Below, piece after piece: positions 14,164 through 22,401 of a stretch of DNA of 23,815 nucleotides. The DNA comes from FEN-1191 sp964528845 (GTDB taxonomy: Bacteria > Pseudomonadota > Gammaproteobacteria > Steroidobacterales > Steroidobacteraceae), in the NCBI GenBank assembly GCA_964528845.1, contig CAZGVE010000044.1, forward strand, positions 1-23,815, written 5' to 3'. Both the position numbers and the translations under genes were made by a program. The first letter of the stretch is position 1. Every line of letters starts with the position of its first letter. The notes below the pieces were generated by a model, which made no database searches, was not told where the DNA came from, and saw nothing but the letters and a program-made list of their open reading frames with translations.

Positions 14164-15812
14164 CTGACTACCGCGACCAAAGAGGGCGCAGTGTATATCA
14201 CGCGCATCGGCAGACCCAATGCTTCGAGCTGCCGGTAGTCCTGCGGACGCAGGACCGCGAGTGCATCGTGCTGCGCGTGCCATTGCGCCGCGAACGCGGG
14301 AAGGTCGGCGAGCCAGCGCTGCGGCTCCTGCTGCAGGCCGAAATCGAGCTCGCCGCGCCATCCGACCAGAGTGCAGGTGCGCCGCCAGTAGAACGTCAGC
14401 GGCTGCCAGTAGTCGTTGACGCAGTAGATTGTCGTCGCCGGGCCGATCCACGGCGCGCCGCGCTGCTCGAGTCCCGCCAGCGCCTGGGAGCGCGGCAGCT
14501 GCGCGACGGCATACAGCGCCGGCGGCGCGAGCATGGCGATCCCGAGGCCGGCACAGAGCGTCGCGGTGACGCGTCGTCCGCGCTGCGCGAACCAGGCACC
14601 CGCGCTCGCGCCCGCCGCCAGAGCCAAGAAGCCGAGCGCGAACCCGAAGATCGTCGGCTCTGGTGCCTGCGCGGCGAGTGCCGCGGCGGCTGGCAGCCGC
14701 CACAGCACCAGCACCAGCGCGGCGATCGCAAGGCTCAGCACTGCAACCGTGGCGAAGTGGCCGGCCAGTCGTCGGGGTGGCAGTCCGATGAGCGCGCGCG
14801 CCGTGAGCAGCGCGAGCGCCGGGAACATCGGCAGGATGTAGGGCACGAGCTTCGACTGCGACAGACTGAAGAACACGAACACGACCAGCGCCCAGCTCAG
14901 CAGCATGGCGCTGGCGCGATCGCCATCCCGCGCCGCGCGCCAGCCCTGGCGCAGCGCCTGCGGCAGCAGCGTGGTCCAGGGCAGGAAGCCGGCCACGAGT
15001 ACTGGTACGAAGAACCACGGCGGCTGGTAGCGCTCATGGACGCGGGTCAGGTAGCGCTCAACGTGTTCGTGGATGAAGAAGAAATGTGCGAATTCCGGGT
15101 TGCGGCGCGATACCAGCACGAACCATGGCGCTGCGATGACGGCCAGCGCCAGCAGCGACCACCACGGCTGCGCCCGCCACGGCAGGCGCCAGTCGCGCGT
15201 GCATAGCAGGTACAGAGCGCCGGCTGCGGCCGGGATCACCAGGCCGACCAGGCCCTTGGACAACACCGCCAGCGCGATGCCGAGTCCGAGCAGCATCGGG
15301 GCGCGGGAACGCGCCGGCGCCGCACCCGGTGTGCGGTGCACGAGCAGCACGAGCGCACAGAGCGCGAGCTGCAGCATGCTGCTGAGGCCCATGTCGAGCG
15401 TCGCGAAACGGGCCAGCGCGAAATACATCAGTGCGCCGCCCTGGATGATCGCTGCCAGCCAGGCGGTGCGCCGGTCATGGAGCCGGCGCGCCAGCGCATA
15501 AGTCAGGAACAGTCCGAGCAGCCCCGTCAGGCACGGCCACAGGCGCACGGTCCAGGCCGCAGGTCCGAAGGCGCTCTGTGCCACCGCGCCGGCCCAGTAC
15601 TGCAGTGGCGGCTTCTCGAAGTACTTGATGCCGTCAAGCCGCGGAGTGACCCAGTCTCCGGTCGCGACCATCTCGCGCGGAATCTCGCCGTAGCGGCCCT
15701 CGTCTGGCTCGAACAGGCGCGGAGCGTCCAACGGACCGATCCAGGCCGCCGCCAGCAGCGCCAGCAGCAGCAGCGTGCGACCTGCCTGCGGGACGGACTT
15801 GGGCTCGATCAT
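14160..15812 (-). CDS. arnT: ArnT-like lipid A 4-amino-4-deoxy-L-arabinose transferase
   Basis: A 550-residue integral membrane GT-C glycosyltransferase, the same length as E. coli ArnT. It transfers aminoarabinose from undecaprenyl phosphate to lipid A phosphates on the periplasmic side, lowering the negative charge and giving polymyxin resistance. The signature RLFEPDEGRYGEI (32-44) and GIKYFEKPPLQYW (61-73) correspond to the ArnT periplasmic loop with its acidic catalytic residues. About twelve helices follow, with a C-terminal soluble part. As first gene of the operon its start is the ATG at 15812, GGAGG two bases ahead (short spacing). Membership in this operon supports ArnT over other PMT-family transferases. 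Confidence 0.9.
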   Translation of the reverse strand: MIEPKSVPQAGRTLLLLALLAAAWIGPLDAPRLFEPDEGRYGEIPREMVATGDWVTPRLDGIKYFEKPPLQYWAGAVAQSAFGPAAWTVRLWPCLTGLLGLFLTYALARRLHDRRTAWLAAIIQGGALMYFALARFATLDMGLSSMLQLALCALVLLVHRTPGAAPARSRAPMLLGLGIALAVLSKGLVGLVIPAAAGALYLLCTRDWRLPWRAQPWWSLLALAVIAAPWFVLVSRRNPEFAHFFFIHEHVERYLTRVHERYQPPWFFVPVLVAGFLPWTTLLPQALRQGWRAARDGDRASAMLLSWALVVFVFFSLSQSKLVPYILPMFPALALLTARALIGLPPRRLAGHFATVAVLSLAIAALVLVLWRLPAAAALAAQAPEPTIFGFALGFLALAAGASAGAWFAQRGRRVTATLCAGLGIAMLAPPALYAVAQLPRSQALAGLEQRGAPWIGPATTIYCVNDYWQPLTFYWRRTCTLVGWRGELDFGLQQEPQRWLADLPAFAAQWHAQHDALAVLRPQDYRQLEALGLPMRVIYTAPSLVAVVR

Positions 15813-15974
15813 GGCCTCCAGGACCGGGGTGACACGGACCGCGCACTCTAGCAATTTACGATCCCGGCGCGCGCTCCCTGCGCGCGCGCGAGTGGAATTG
15901 ACGCCGGGGAGGCTCCGGGGCGATGCTGGCCGCATGCCCACTGCAGTGCGTGCCGAGCGCCGGCGGAGACTCCT
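15813..15974. promoter_or_regulatory. Divergent promoter region between arnT and moeB
   Basis: This 162-base gap must carry both promoters. Plus strand: TTGACG (15898-15903) is a good -35 for moeB, with only a weak -10 about 18 bases later. Minus strand: TAAATT and TAGAGT near 15846-15858 are possible -10 hexamers for arnT, without a clear -35. An eight-base GCGCGCGC inverted repeat with a five-base loop (15867-15887) lies between them. I see no pair of CTTAAG-like half sites of a PmrA box. Confidence 0.35.
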
Positions 15975-17102
15975 TTGACTGGCCTTCCGGCCGCCGAACA
16001 GAGCCGCTACAGCCGGCATCTCTCGCTCGCCGAAGTCGGCCTCGCGGGGCAACAGCGGCTGCGCGCTTCGCGGGTGCTGGTCGTCGGCACCGGCGGCCTC
16101 GGCTCTCCGGTCGCCCTGTACCTCGCGGCCGCTGGGGTCGGTGTCATCGGACTGGTCGACTGCGACCGGGTCGAATTGTCCAATCTGCAGCGCCAGGTGC
16201 TGTTCGACGCGGCCAGCGTCGGCGAGCGGAAGACGCACGTCGCCCGGGCTCGCCTGCTGGCACTGAATCCCGCGCTCGAGGTGCGCGCCCACCAGGTCGA
16301 GCTGTGCGCAGCCAACGTGCGCGGCATATTCGAGCAGTACGAGCTCGTGGTCGATGGCAGCGATCGTGCCTCGACGCGCTACCTCGTCAATGATGCGTGC
16401 GTGCTGTACGGGAAGCCGTTGGTGAGCGCGGCGATCCATCGCTTCGAAGGCCAGGCGATGAGCTACGCGCCGGGGCGCGGTCCCTGCTATCGCTGCCTGT
16501 TTCCGCAGAGCGCCGACGGGCTGCTGCCGAGTTGCGCGGACGTCGGCGTGCTCGGCGTCCTGCCCGGCGTGCTGGGCAGCCTGCAGGCCACCGAGGTGAT
16601 CAAGCTGCTGCTCGGGATCGGTGAGCCACTGCTCGGCCGGCTGCTGACCTACGATGCGCTCGCCATGCGGTTCAATGAATTCCGCTTCCAGCGCAGGAGC
16701 GACTGCGCGGTCTGCGGCGATCAGCCGAGCATCCTGGCTCCGGTCGATCCGCCGGGCTTCTGCTCGGTGCAGGAGCTCGCGGACGTGCCGGAGTTCACGC
16801 CCGACGAACTCGCGGCGGCAATGAGCGTGGCCGGCGCGAACATCAGGCTCGTGGATGTACGCGAGCCGGAGGAATTCGACAGCGGCCACCTGCGCTCCGC
16901 GATCAACCTTCCGCTCGGCGCGCTCGAGCACGACACGGGCCGCATCCCGCGGGGCGCTACCGTCGTGTTCGTCTGTCGCAGCGGGGCGCGCAGCCGCCGG
17001 GCCTGCGCGTTGGCGCGGCGCGCCGGCATCTTGGATGCGCGACAGCTCGCGGGCGGACTGCTTGCCTGGCGAGAGTCCCAGGAGCCTTCACTGGCGCTGT
17101 AG
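15975..17102 (+). CDS. moeB: MoeB/ThiF-type adenylyltransferase fused to rhodanese
   Basis: A 375-residue E1-like enzyme. It adenylates the C-terminus of a ubiquitin-like sulfur carrier (MoaD or ThiS) and, through its rhodanese domain, can supply sulfur for the thiocarboxylate. GTGGLG (38-43) binds ATP, VDCDRVELSNLQRQ (61-74) is the family signature, C171/C174 and C244/C247 bind zinc, and C187 in PSCADVGVLGVLPG is the conserved catalytic-region cysteine. The rhodanese domain spans about 272-368, with active-loop C334 in CRSGARS. The TTG start has GGAGA five bases ahead. The carrier protein is not in the window. It ends 15 bases inside the convergent EamA gene. Confidence 0.92.
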   Translation: MTGLPAAEQSRYSRHLSLAEVGLAGQQRLRASRVLVVGTGGLGSPVALYLAAAGVGVIGLVDCDRVELSNLQRQVLFDAASVGERKTHVARARLLALNPALEVRAHQVELCAANVRGIFEQYELVVDGSDRASTRYLVNDACVLYGKPLVSAAIHRFEGQAMSYAPGRGPCYRCLFPQSADGLLPSCADVGVLGVLPGVLGSLQATEVIKLLLGIGEPLLGRLLTYDALAMRFNEFRFQRRSDCAVCGDQPSILAPVDPPGFCSVQELADVPEFTPDELAAAMSVAGANIRLVDVREPEEFDSGHLRSAINLPLGALEHDTGRIPRGATVVFVCRSGARSRRACALARRAGILDARQLAGGLLAWRESQEPSLAL

Positions 17103-17966
17103 CACCGCGACGGTCACACCGGTGATCACGAGCAGCGCACCATACAGATCGGCCAACGCCAGCGGCTGACCCAGGCACATCGAGACGATCGCCGCCGACA
17201 CCGGCACGAGATTCATGAACAGGATCGCGCGCGCGGCGCCGAGCCGCACGACGCCCGCGTTCCACCAGCTCAATGCGAGCACGGTCCCGATCACGGCCAT
17301 GTACGCCAGCGCGACGGCGAGTGCGGGGCTCGGAATGCGCACCGCGCCGACGCCGCCCTGCAGCGCGAACGCTGCGAGGCCCGCGGCGCCGGCGAGACTG
17401 CTGGCCGCAGTGGCCTGCAGCGGGCTCAAGTTCCGGACCCAGTGCTCCGGGATCAGCGTGTAGAGCGCCCAGGCGCACACCGCTAGCATCATCAGCAGAT
17501 CCCCGCGCGCGAAATGCAGCGTGGCGAGCGCATGCCATGAGCCGCCGCTGGCGATGCATGCCACGCCCGCGACCCCGCAGCCAAGCCCGAGCCACTGCCG
17601 GGGGGCGATCGGCGAGCGCCGGAGGGCAGCGCTGAGGACGGTAGTGAGCGCGGGTGCGAGCGCCATGATCAGCGCGCTGTTGAGCGCCGTGGTCGATTTC
17701 AGTCCGTAGAACAGCGCGAGGTTGAACGCGAACACGCCGGTCGCGGCCATGCCGAGCAGCGGCAGCGCGTTGCGCCGGAGCCCCTGCAGCGACCATCCTT
17801 CGCGCCGCTGCACGATCGGCAGCAGCAGCAGCCCGGCTATACCATAGCGCCACGCCCCCACCGCCGAGGGCGGCATAGAGCGGACGACATAGGCGCCCAG
17901 CGGATACAGGGATCCCCAGATCGCAGCGGTCAGCGTCAGCCGCACATAGCTCAAGCCGCGGGACAT
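17088..17966 (-). CDS. EamA-family drug/metabolite transporter
   Basis: A 292-residue protein with ten predicted membrane helices in two EamA repeats (about 8-140 and 150-290). Typical family sequences include TAAIWGSLYPLGAYVVR at the start and GTVLALSWWNAGVVRLGAARAILFMNLVPV in the second repeat. It is the last gene of the amino-acid operon and overlaps the aldolase gene by 16 bases. Some EamA proteins (RhtA) export threonine and homoserine, so export or uptake of a hydroxy amino acid is a reasonable guess from context. The substrate is not shown by sequence. Confidence 0.87.
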   Translation of the reverse strand: MSRGLSYVRLTLTAAIWGSLYPLGAYVVRSMPPSAVGAWRYGIAGLLLLPIVQRREGWSLQGLRRNALPLLGMAATGVFAFNLALFYGLKSTTALNSALIMALAPALTTVLSAALRRSPIAPRQWLGLGCGVAGVACIASGGSWHALATLHFARGDLLMMLAVCAWALYTLIPEHWVRNLSPLQATAASSLAGAAGLAAFALQGGVGAVRIPSPALAVALAYMAVIGTVLALSWWNAGVVRLGAARAILFMNLVPVSAAIVSMCLGQPLALADLYGALLVITGVTVAVLQRQ

Positions 17967-19009
17967 GTGCGCCGCAGGTCATCGGCGAGGCCCTCGATCT
18001 GCTCTTCGGTCGTGGCCCAGGAGCACATCAGACGGTATCCCGCCGCGCCCATCAGGTGAAAGTGCCAACCAAGGTTCGCGACCGCCTGCGCATGGGCGGG
18101 CGCGAGTTCGATGAACACGGCATTGGCTTCGGGCGGTCGGCACAGGCGCACCCCCGGCACATGCGCGAGCGCACCGGCCAGGCGACGCGCCATCGCGTTG
18201 GCATGTGCAGCCGCGCGCAGCCAGGCGCCGTCCTCGAGCACACCCACCCACTGGCACGACTGGAATCGCATCTTGGACGCGAGCTGGCCGGCCTGCTTGA
18301 CGCGGTACTCGAAGTCCCGCGCGATTCCGGCATCGAAGAACACCACGGCCTCGGTGGTGTTCAACCCATTCTTGGTGCCGCCGAGACTCAGGACGTCGAC
18401 GCCGGCACGCCAGCTCAAGTCGGCCGCACTGATCTCCTGCCCGGCCAGCGCCGCGAGCGCGTTGGCGAAGCGCGCGCCGTCCATGTGGACCGCGAGACCT
18501 TGTGCGCGCGCGAATGCGCTCAAGGCACGGATCTCATGTGGCCGGTAGACCGTGCCCCACTCGGTGGTCTGGCTCAATGAGACCGCCCGCGGCGGCGGGA
18601 AGTGCAGGTCGCGGCGCTGGCCGATGGCCGCCATGATGCCTGCCGGGTCGAGCTTGCCATGCGCGCCGGGCGCCAGCAGCAGCTTCGCGCCGTGGCTGAA
18701 GAATTCCGGTGCACCGCATTCATCGGTGTGCAGATGCGAGCTCTCGTGGCAGACGATGCTCTGATAGCTGCGGCACAGCGCGGCAAGTGCGAGCGCGTTC
18801 GCGGCGGTGCCATTGAACACGAAGTAGACCTGCGCCTCCTCGTGCTCGAACCACGCACGCAGCAGCTCGCAGGCTCGCGCGGTCCACGAATCGGCGCCGT
18901 AGCTCGGCTCGCTGCCGTGGTTCGCGGCGGCCAGCGCCGCCCAGGCCTCGGGGCAGATCCCCGCGGTGTTGTCGCTGGCGAACTGCCAGCCCGGCTCCAG
19001 GCTCACCAT
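17951..19009 (-). CDS. Threonine-aldolase-like beta-eliminating lyase
   Basis: A 352-residue fold-type-I PLP enzyme of the low-specificity threonine aldolase/beta-eliminating lyase family, which splits threonine or related beta-hydroxy amino acids to glycine and an aldehyde. SDNTAGICPEAW (12-23) is the usual opening, followed by YGAD, FNGTAANALAL, H88 in CHESSHLHTDECGAPEF, D177 in HMDGARFANAL, and K213 in LGGTKNGLNTTEAVVF as Schiff-base lysine. The ATG at 19009 overlaps the upstream dehydratase by seven bases. The exact stereospecificity and substrate are open. Confidence 0.88.
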   Translation of the reverse strand: MVSLEPGWQFASDNTAGICPEAWAALAAANHGSEPSYGADSWTARACELLRAWFEHEEAQVYFVFNGTAANALALAALCRSYQSIVCHESSHLHTDECGAPEFFSHGAKLLLAPGAHGKLDPAGIMAAIGQRRDLHFPPPRAVSLSQTTEWGTVYRPHEIRALSAFARAQGLAVHMDGARFANALAALAGQEISAADLSWRAGVDVLSLGGTKNGLNTTEAVVFFDAGIARDFEYRVKQAGQLASKMRFQSCQWVGVLEDGAWLRAAAHANAMARRLAGALAHVPGVRLCRPPEANAVFIELAPAHAQAVANLGWHFHLMGAAGYRLMCSWATTEEQIEGLADDLRRTCPAA

Positions 19010-19953
19010 GGCAGAGCGTCCAGGTCGACATTGCCTCCGGTCAGGACAATGCCGACGCGGCGGCCGCGCAGCGCGAGCGACGGATCGGCGAGGGCCGCGT
19101 AGGGGACCGCGGAAGACGGTTCGATTACGAGCCGCAGCTGCTGCCACAGCTCACGCGTCGCGCGCACGATCGCGTCCTCACTGACGGTCACGATGGCATC
19201 AACATGTGCGCGCATCAGCGCAAAGGTGCGAGCACTGAGCGCTCCGCGCAGGCCGTCCGCGATGGTCGCCGGCGTTCTCGGCGCCTGCAGGGTACCCGCC
19301 TGGAATGACCGCCACGCGTCGTCCGCCCCGGCAGGCTCGGCGGCAACGACACGCAATCCGGGCCGCAACGCCTTGACCGCCACCCCTATACCGCTCGCGA
19401 GGCCGCCGCCGCCCACCGGGCAGAGCACGCAGTCCAGGTCGGGAACCTGTTCGAGCAGTTCCAGCGCCACCGTGCCCTGCCCGGCGATGACAAGCGGATC
19501 GTCGTAGGGGTGGATGAAGGCCGCACCGGTCTCGGCGATGATTCGTGCCACCGCCGCCTCGCGCGCCGCGAGTGTCGGGGCGCACGTCAGGATCTCGCCT
19601 CCAAGGCTGCGCACGTTTGCCAGCTTGGCCGCGGAAGCGTTCTCCGGCATGACGACACGGGCGCGCACGCCTCGTAAACGAGCGGCCTGTGCCACAGCGG
19701 CGCCATGGTTACCCGAAGAGTGGGTCACCACGCCGGCGTTCAGAGCCGAAGCCGGCAACGCAAAGATCGCGCTGGTCGCCCCGCGGATCTTGAATGCGCC
19801 GATCTGCTGCAGGTTCTCGCACTTGAACCAGATCCGCGCACCGCTGGCCGCATTCAGGGCCTCGCTCTCGATCACCGGCGTGCGCTGCACATACGCGGCG
19901 ATGCGCTGGTGCGCAGCGCGGATGCTCTCGAGCGTGACTTCTGCAGACGGCAT
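19003..19953 (-). CDS. Threonine/serine dehydratase-like PLP enzyme (no ACT domain)
   Basis: A 316-residue fold-type-II PLP enzyme. K55 in GAFKIRGA forms the Schiff base, SSGNHGAAVAQAARL binds the cofactor or substrate carboxylate, and PVGGGGLASGI is the phosphate-binding glycine loop. It is a single catalytic domain without a regulatory domain, the size of catabolic threonine or serine dehydratases, serine racemase and 3-hydroxyaspartate dehydratase. Sequence alone does not separate these. It lies 15 bases after a second, ACT-containing threonine ammonia-lyase and overlaps the aldolase gene, so all are likely co-expressed. Confidence 0.88.
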   Translation of the reverse strand: MPSAEVTLESIRAAHQRIAAYVQRTPVIESEALNAASGARIWFKCENLQQIGAFKIRGATSAIFALPASALNAGVVTHSSGNHGAAVAQAARLRGVRARVVMPENASAAKLANVRSLGGEILTCAPTLAAREAAVARIIAETGAAFIHPYDDPLVIAGQGTVALELLEQVPDLDCVLCPVGGGGLASGIGVAVKALRPGLRVVAAEPAGADDAWRSFQAGTLQAPRTPATIADGLRGALSARTFALMRAHVDAIVTVSEDAIVRATRELWQQLRLVIEPSSAVPYAALADPSLALRGRRVGIVLTGGNVDLDALPW

Positions 19954-19968
19954 CGTGGTCGCTCGCGC

Positions 19969-21183
19969 TCAGTCGGACTGCACGACCGGTTCGAGACCGG
20001 CGGCGCGGACCGCGGCAACGATGCTCGCGGCGTGCTGCGCGTCGCGGCCCTCGAAGCTCAACTCGAGTGCGGCGGATTTGGCAGGCAGAGTCGGGGACAG
20101 CCGGCGGTGCGAAACGTCGAGGATATTGCCGCCCAGCGCGGCGACCACCTGGGTCACGCGCGCGAGCGCACCGGGCTGGTCGGCGATCGGGATACGCAGC
20201 GTGACGATGCGCTGCTCGCGCACCAGCTCGCGCATGATCACGCTCGCCAGCAGCCGCGGATCGATGTTGCCGCCGGTCAGCACCAGTCCGATCGTGCGGC
20301 CGCGGTAGCGCTCGGGGCTCGCGAGCAGCGCTGCCAGTGCCGCGGCCCCGGCGCCTTCGGTGACGGTCTTCTCGACGTTGAGCAGCAGCGCGATCGCCCG
20401 CTCCAGATCGCTCTCGGACACGAGCTGGATGTCCTCGACCAGCGCCCGGACCACTTCGCGGGTGAGCCTGCCTGCCGTCTTGACCGCGATACCCTCGGCG
20501 ATCGTGCCGCCCCGACAGACCGGTTCATCGCCGCGCAGCGCCGCCGGCATCGACGGATAGCTCTCGCTCTGCACGCCGATGATGCGAATCCCCGGAGCCA
20601 GGGCGCTGGCGGCGACGGCCATGCCGGCGATCAGCCCACCGCCGCCGACCGGCACCAGCAGCACTTCCAGATCGGGCGCGGCAGCCAGCATTTCCAGCGC
20701 CACCGTCCCCTGCCCGGCGATGACCGCCGGATCGTCGTACGGCGGCACGAAACACAGTTCACGCGCCGCGATGATCTGCTGCGCGCGCTCGGCGGCCTCC
20801 GCCAGCGTCTCCCCGTGCAGCACCACCTCCGCGCCATGCGAGCGCGTCTGTTCGATCTTCACGAACGGGGTATTGGACGGCATCACGATCGTCGCCGGAA
20901 TCCCGAGCCGGTGGGCGTGGTATGCCAGGGCCTGGCCATGGTTTCCGGCCGACATCGTGCACACCCCCCGCGCGCGCTCGCGAGCGTCGAGCAGCAGCAG
21001 GCGGTTGAGCGCGCCGCGCTCCTTGAATGAGGCGGTGAACTGCAGGTTCTCGAATTTCAGGTAGAGCCGCACACCGAACAGCTCCGAGAGCGTGCGCGCA
21101 TGCAGGCACGGCGTCAGGGCGACATGATCCGCGATGCGATCGGCCGCCGCGCGTACGTCATCCACGCTGACCGGCAAACTCAT
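19969..21183 (-). CDS. ilvA: Threonine ammonia-lyase with C-terminal ACT domain
   Basis: A 404-residue PLP enzyme that deaminates threonine to 2-oxobutanoate. K54 in TASFKERGALN is the Schiff-base lysine; SAGNHGQALAYHAHRLG and PVGGGGLIAGMA bind the cofactor. A single ACT-like domain occupies about 325-404 (IVTLRIPIADQPGALARVTQVV, then GGNILDVSHRR). This medium form is common and is labelled ilvA or tdcB by different sources; the long biosynthetic IlvA has two ACT-like parts. I chose ATG 21183 (AGGTG ahead) over the GTG at 21210, because the longer version adds residues foreign to the family. Confidence 0.9.
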   Translation of the reverse strand: MSLPVSVDDVRAAADRIADHVALTPCLHARTLSELFGVRLYLKFENLQFTASFKERGALNRLLLLDARERARGVCTMSAGNHGQALAYHAHRLGIPATIVMPSNTPFVKIEQTRSHGAEVVLHGETLAEAAERAQQIIAARELCFVPPYDDPAVIAGQGTVALEMLAAAPDLEVLLVPVGGGGLIAGMAVAASALAPGIRIIGVQSESYPSMPAALRGDEPVCRGGTIAEGIAVKTAGRLTREVVRALVEDIQLVSESDLERAIALLLNVEKTVTEGAGAAALAALLASPERYRGRTIGLVLTGGNIDPRLLASVIMRELVREQRIVTLRIPIADQPGALARVTQVVAALGGNILDVSHRRLSPTLPAKSAALELSFEGRDAQHAASIVAAVRAAGLEPVVQSD

Positions 21184-21203
21184 GCGCGCCACACCTGCAT
21201 CGG

Positions 21204-21231
21204 AGTACACTGTGAAGGCACTGATTGTCCA
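21204..21231 (-). promoter_or_regulatory. Possible promoter of the threonine ammonia-lyase operon
   Basis: On the minus strand TGGACA (21226-21231, five of six to the -35 consensus) and TGTACT (21204-21209, four of six to the -10) are 16 bases apart. The predicted start of transcription would lie very close to the ribosome binding site, leaving a leader of only about 13 bases. The tight fit lowers confidence. Confidence 0.35.
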
Positions 21232-21283
21232 GCAAGCGCACGCGTTTCGCCAATGCTGCGACTACCGGAACAGGAGAGTCTCT

Positions 21284-21409
21284 TTGGCCATACCGAACTA
21301 TCGACAGCAGAAGAAGCAGCGCGAACAGGCGAAGAAGAAGAAGAAGGACGAGAAGCTGCTGCGCAAGGGCAAGGCCCCAGTCCCCAACGAACCGGAGCAA
21401 CCCAAATGA
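21284..21409 (+). CDS. Lysine-rich small protein, 41 residues
   Basis: Starts at TTG with AGGAG seven bases ahead; reading begins AIPNYRQQKKQREQAKKKKK and continues highly charged to a PEPEQPK-like end. Nearly half of the residues are basic or glutamine, so it is probably a charged helix that binds nucleic acid or is disordered. Similar short lysine-rich proteins beginning xxNYRxxKxxxE are common in gammaproteobacterial genomes, but I know no function. It is followed by a second tiny gene with ATGA overlap, which supports translation of both. Confidence 0.65.
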   Translation: MAIPNYRQQKKQREQAKKKKKDEKLLRKGKAPVPNEPEQPK

Positions 21410-21525
21410 GCAAAGGCATGGAGCAGAAGAAGGAAGCCAAGAAGAAGCCCGCCAAGTCCCTCGAGGAAAAGCGGGCGGCCAAGAAGGCGAAAAAGGCAGG
21501 TCGCGGCTTCATGCAGCACGGCTGA
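21406..21525 (+). CDS. Lysine-rich small protein, 39 residues (MSKGM type)
   Basis: The ATG overlaps the stop of the preceding small gene (ATGA). The protein opens MSKGMEQKKEAKKKPAKSLE and goes on with EKRAAKKAKK, closely resembling a widespread uncharacterised family of 35-45 residue proteins in Pseudomonas and Xanthomonas relatives. It is almost entirely charged, without hydrophobic core or signal peptide. It ends 12 bases before the convergent transglutaminase stop, with no terminator visible in the gap. Confidence 0.7.
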   Translation: MSKGMEQKKEAKKKPAKSLEEKRAAKKAKKAGRGFMQHG

Positions 21526-21537
21526 TCGCCGCGCTGG

Positions 21538-22389
21538 CTAGAGCTCCCTGACCCAGACCCCGACCGCGAGCTCGGCTCCCGGCGGTCCGAAATACGAACC
21601 GGTGACCGGGGAGACGGCGTCGGGTCGGCGAGCCACGGCCACCGCGATGTGACGGCTGCCGGTGATCTCCCCGACGGTCGGATCGAAGCCCTTCCATCCC
21701 GCGCCGGGCAGATACACCTCGGCCCAGGCATGACTCGCCCCGCTGCTGCCATCGCTCGCGGGCGCATCCAGGTAGCCGCTGACGAAACGCGCGGCGAGCC
21801 CCCAGAACCGAACCGCCTCGAGAAACAGGGTCGCAAAGTCGCGGCAGGAGCCGATGCCGCGCGCCAGCGTGTCTGCGGAGCTCTGCACTCCAGGCTGATC
21901 GCGGGCCTCGTAGGTGAAGGACTGCTGGATCGCGCGGCATAGTCGGGCCAGCAGCGCGAAGGTCTCGATGTGCTCGTCGGGCTTCCACAGCTGCGCGAGC
22001 CAGGCTTCGAGCACGGAGCGGTCCTCAAGGCCATCAGCCTGAAGGTAAGGCTGCATCGCCGCGCCGGTTTCCGCGTCATAGCGGAACGGATAGAACACCG
22101 CCGACTCATCGACCAGGAAATCGAGCGGCGCCTGGTCGTAGTGCTCGACCATCAGCTGACTGGCGATCTCGAGCCGCATCGACGGTGTATCGAAGCTCGC
22201 GATCGCCACCGCGTTGTCGAACGCGTCGCGGTGCCAGCGGATGTGCGACGGCGGCCAGGTTTCCAACCGCGCCTCGAGGATCCGCAGATCGTGTCCCTCG
22301 CGCGGGCGCAGCAGCAGGCGGTGTGGTCCGAGCCTGACGGGCCCCACGAAACTGTAGGTGGTGCGGTGAATGATTTCGAGGCGTCGCAT
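21538..22389 (-). CDS. Transglutaminase-like cysteine protease family protein
   Basis: A 283-residue protein. The N-terminal beta domain (MRRLEIIHRTTYSFVGPV, residues 1-85) is the bacterial transglutaminase N-terminal region. The papain-like core has catalytic C182 in GIGSCRDFATLF, H220 in GASHAWAEVYLP and D236 in GFDPTVGE. There is no signal peptide, so it is probably cytoplasmic. Proteins of this type are often found in small operons with peptide-ligase-like genes, but here the neighbour is a phosphatase gene 12 bases upstream. Function is probably peptide hydrolysis; substrate unknown. Confidence 0.88.
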   Translation of the reverse strand: MRRLEIIHRTTYSFVGPVRLGPHRLLLRPREGHDLRILEARLETWPPSHIRWHRDAFDNAVAIASFDTPSMRLEIASQLMVEHYDQAPLDFLVDESAVFYPFRYDAETGAAMQPYLQADGLEDRSVLEAWLAQLWKPDEHIETFALLARLCRAIQQSFTYEARDQPGVQSSADTLARGIGSCRDFATLFLEAVRFWGLAARFVSGYLDAPASDGSSGASHAWAEVYLPGAGWKGFDPTVGEITGSRHIAVAVARRPDAVSPVTGSYFGPPGAELAVGVWVREL

Positions 22390-22401
22390 CGGGTTCAGCT
22401 G

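Noticed and set aside
15867..15887. GCGCGCGC hairpin as a terminator
   Set aside because: No T tract follows on either strand and it lies between divergent genes; probably low-complexity sequence.
15813..15974. PmrA-type box upstream of arnT
   Set aside because: I looked for paired CTTAAG-like half sites and found none.
19705..21030. 441-codon plus-strand frame opposite the dehydratase genes
   Set aside because: Antisense shadow of two well-defined PLP enzymes; composition rich in Arg, Asp and His with no domain.
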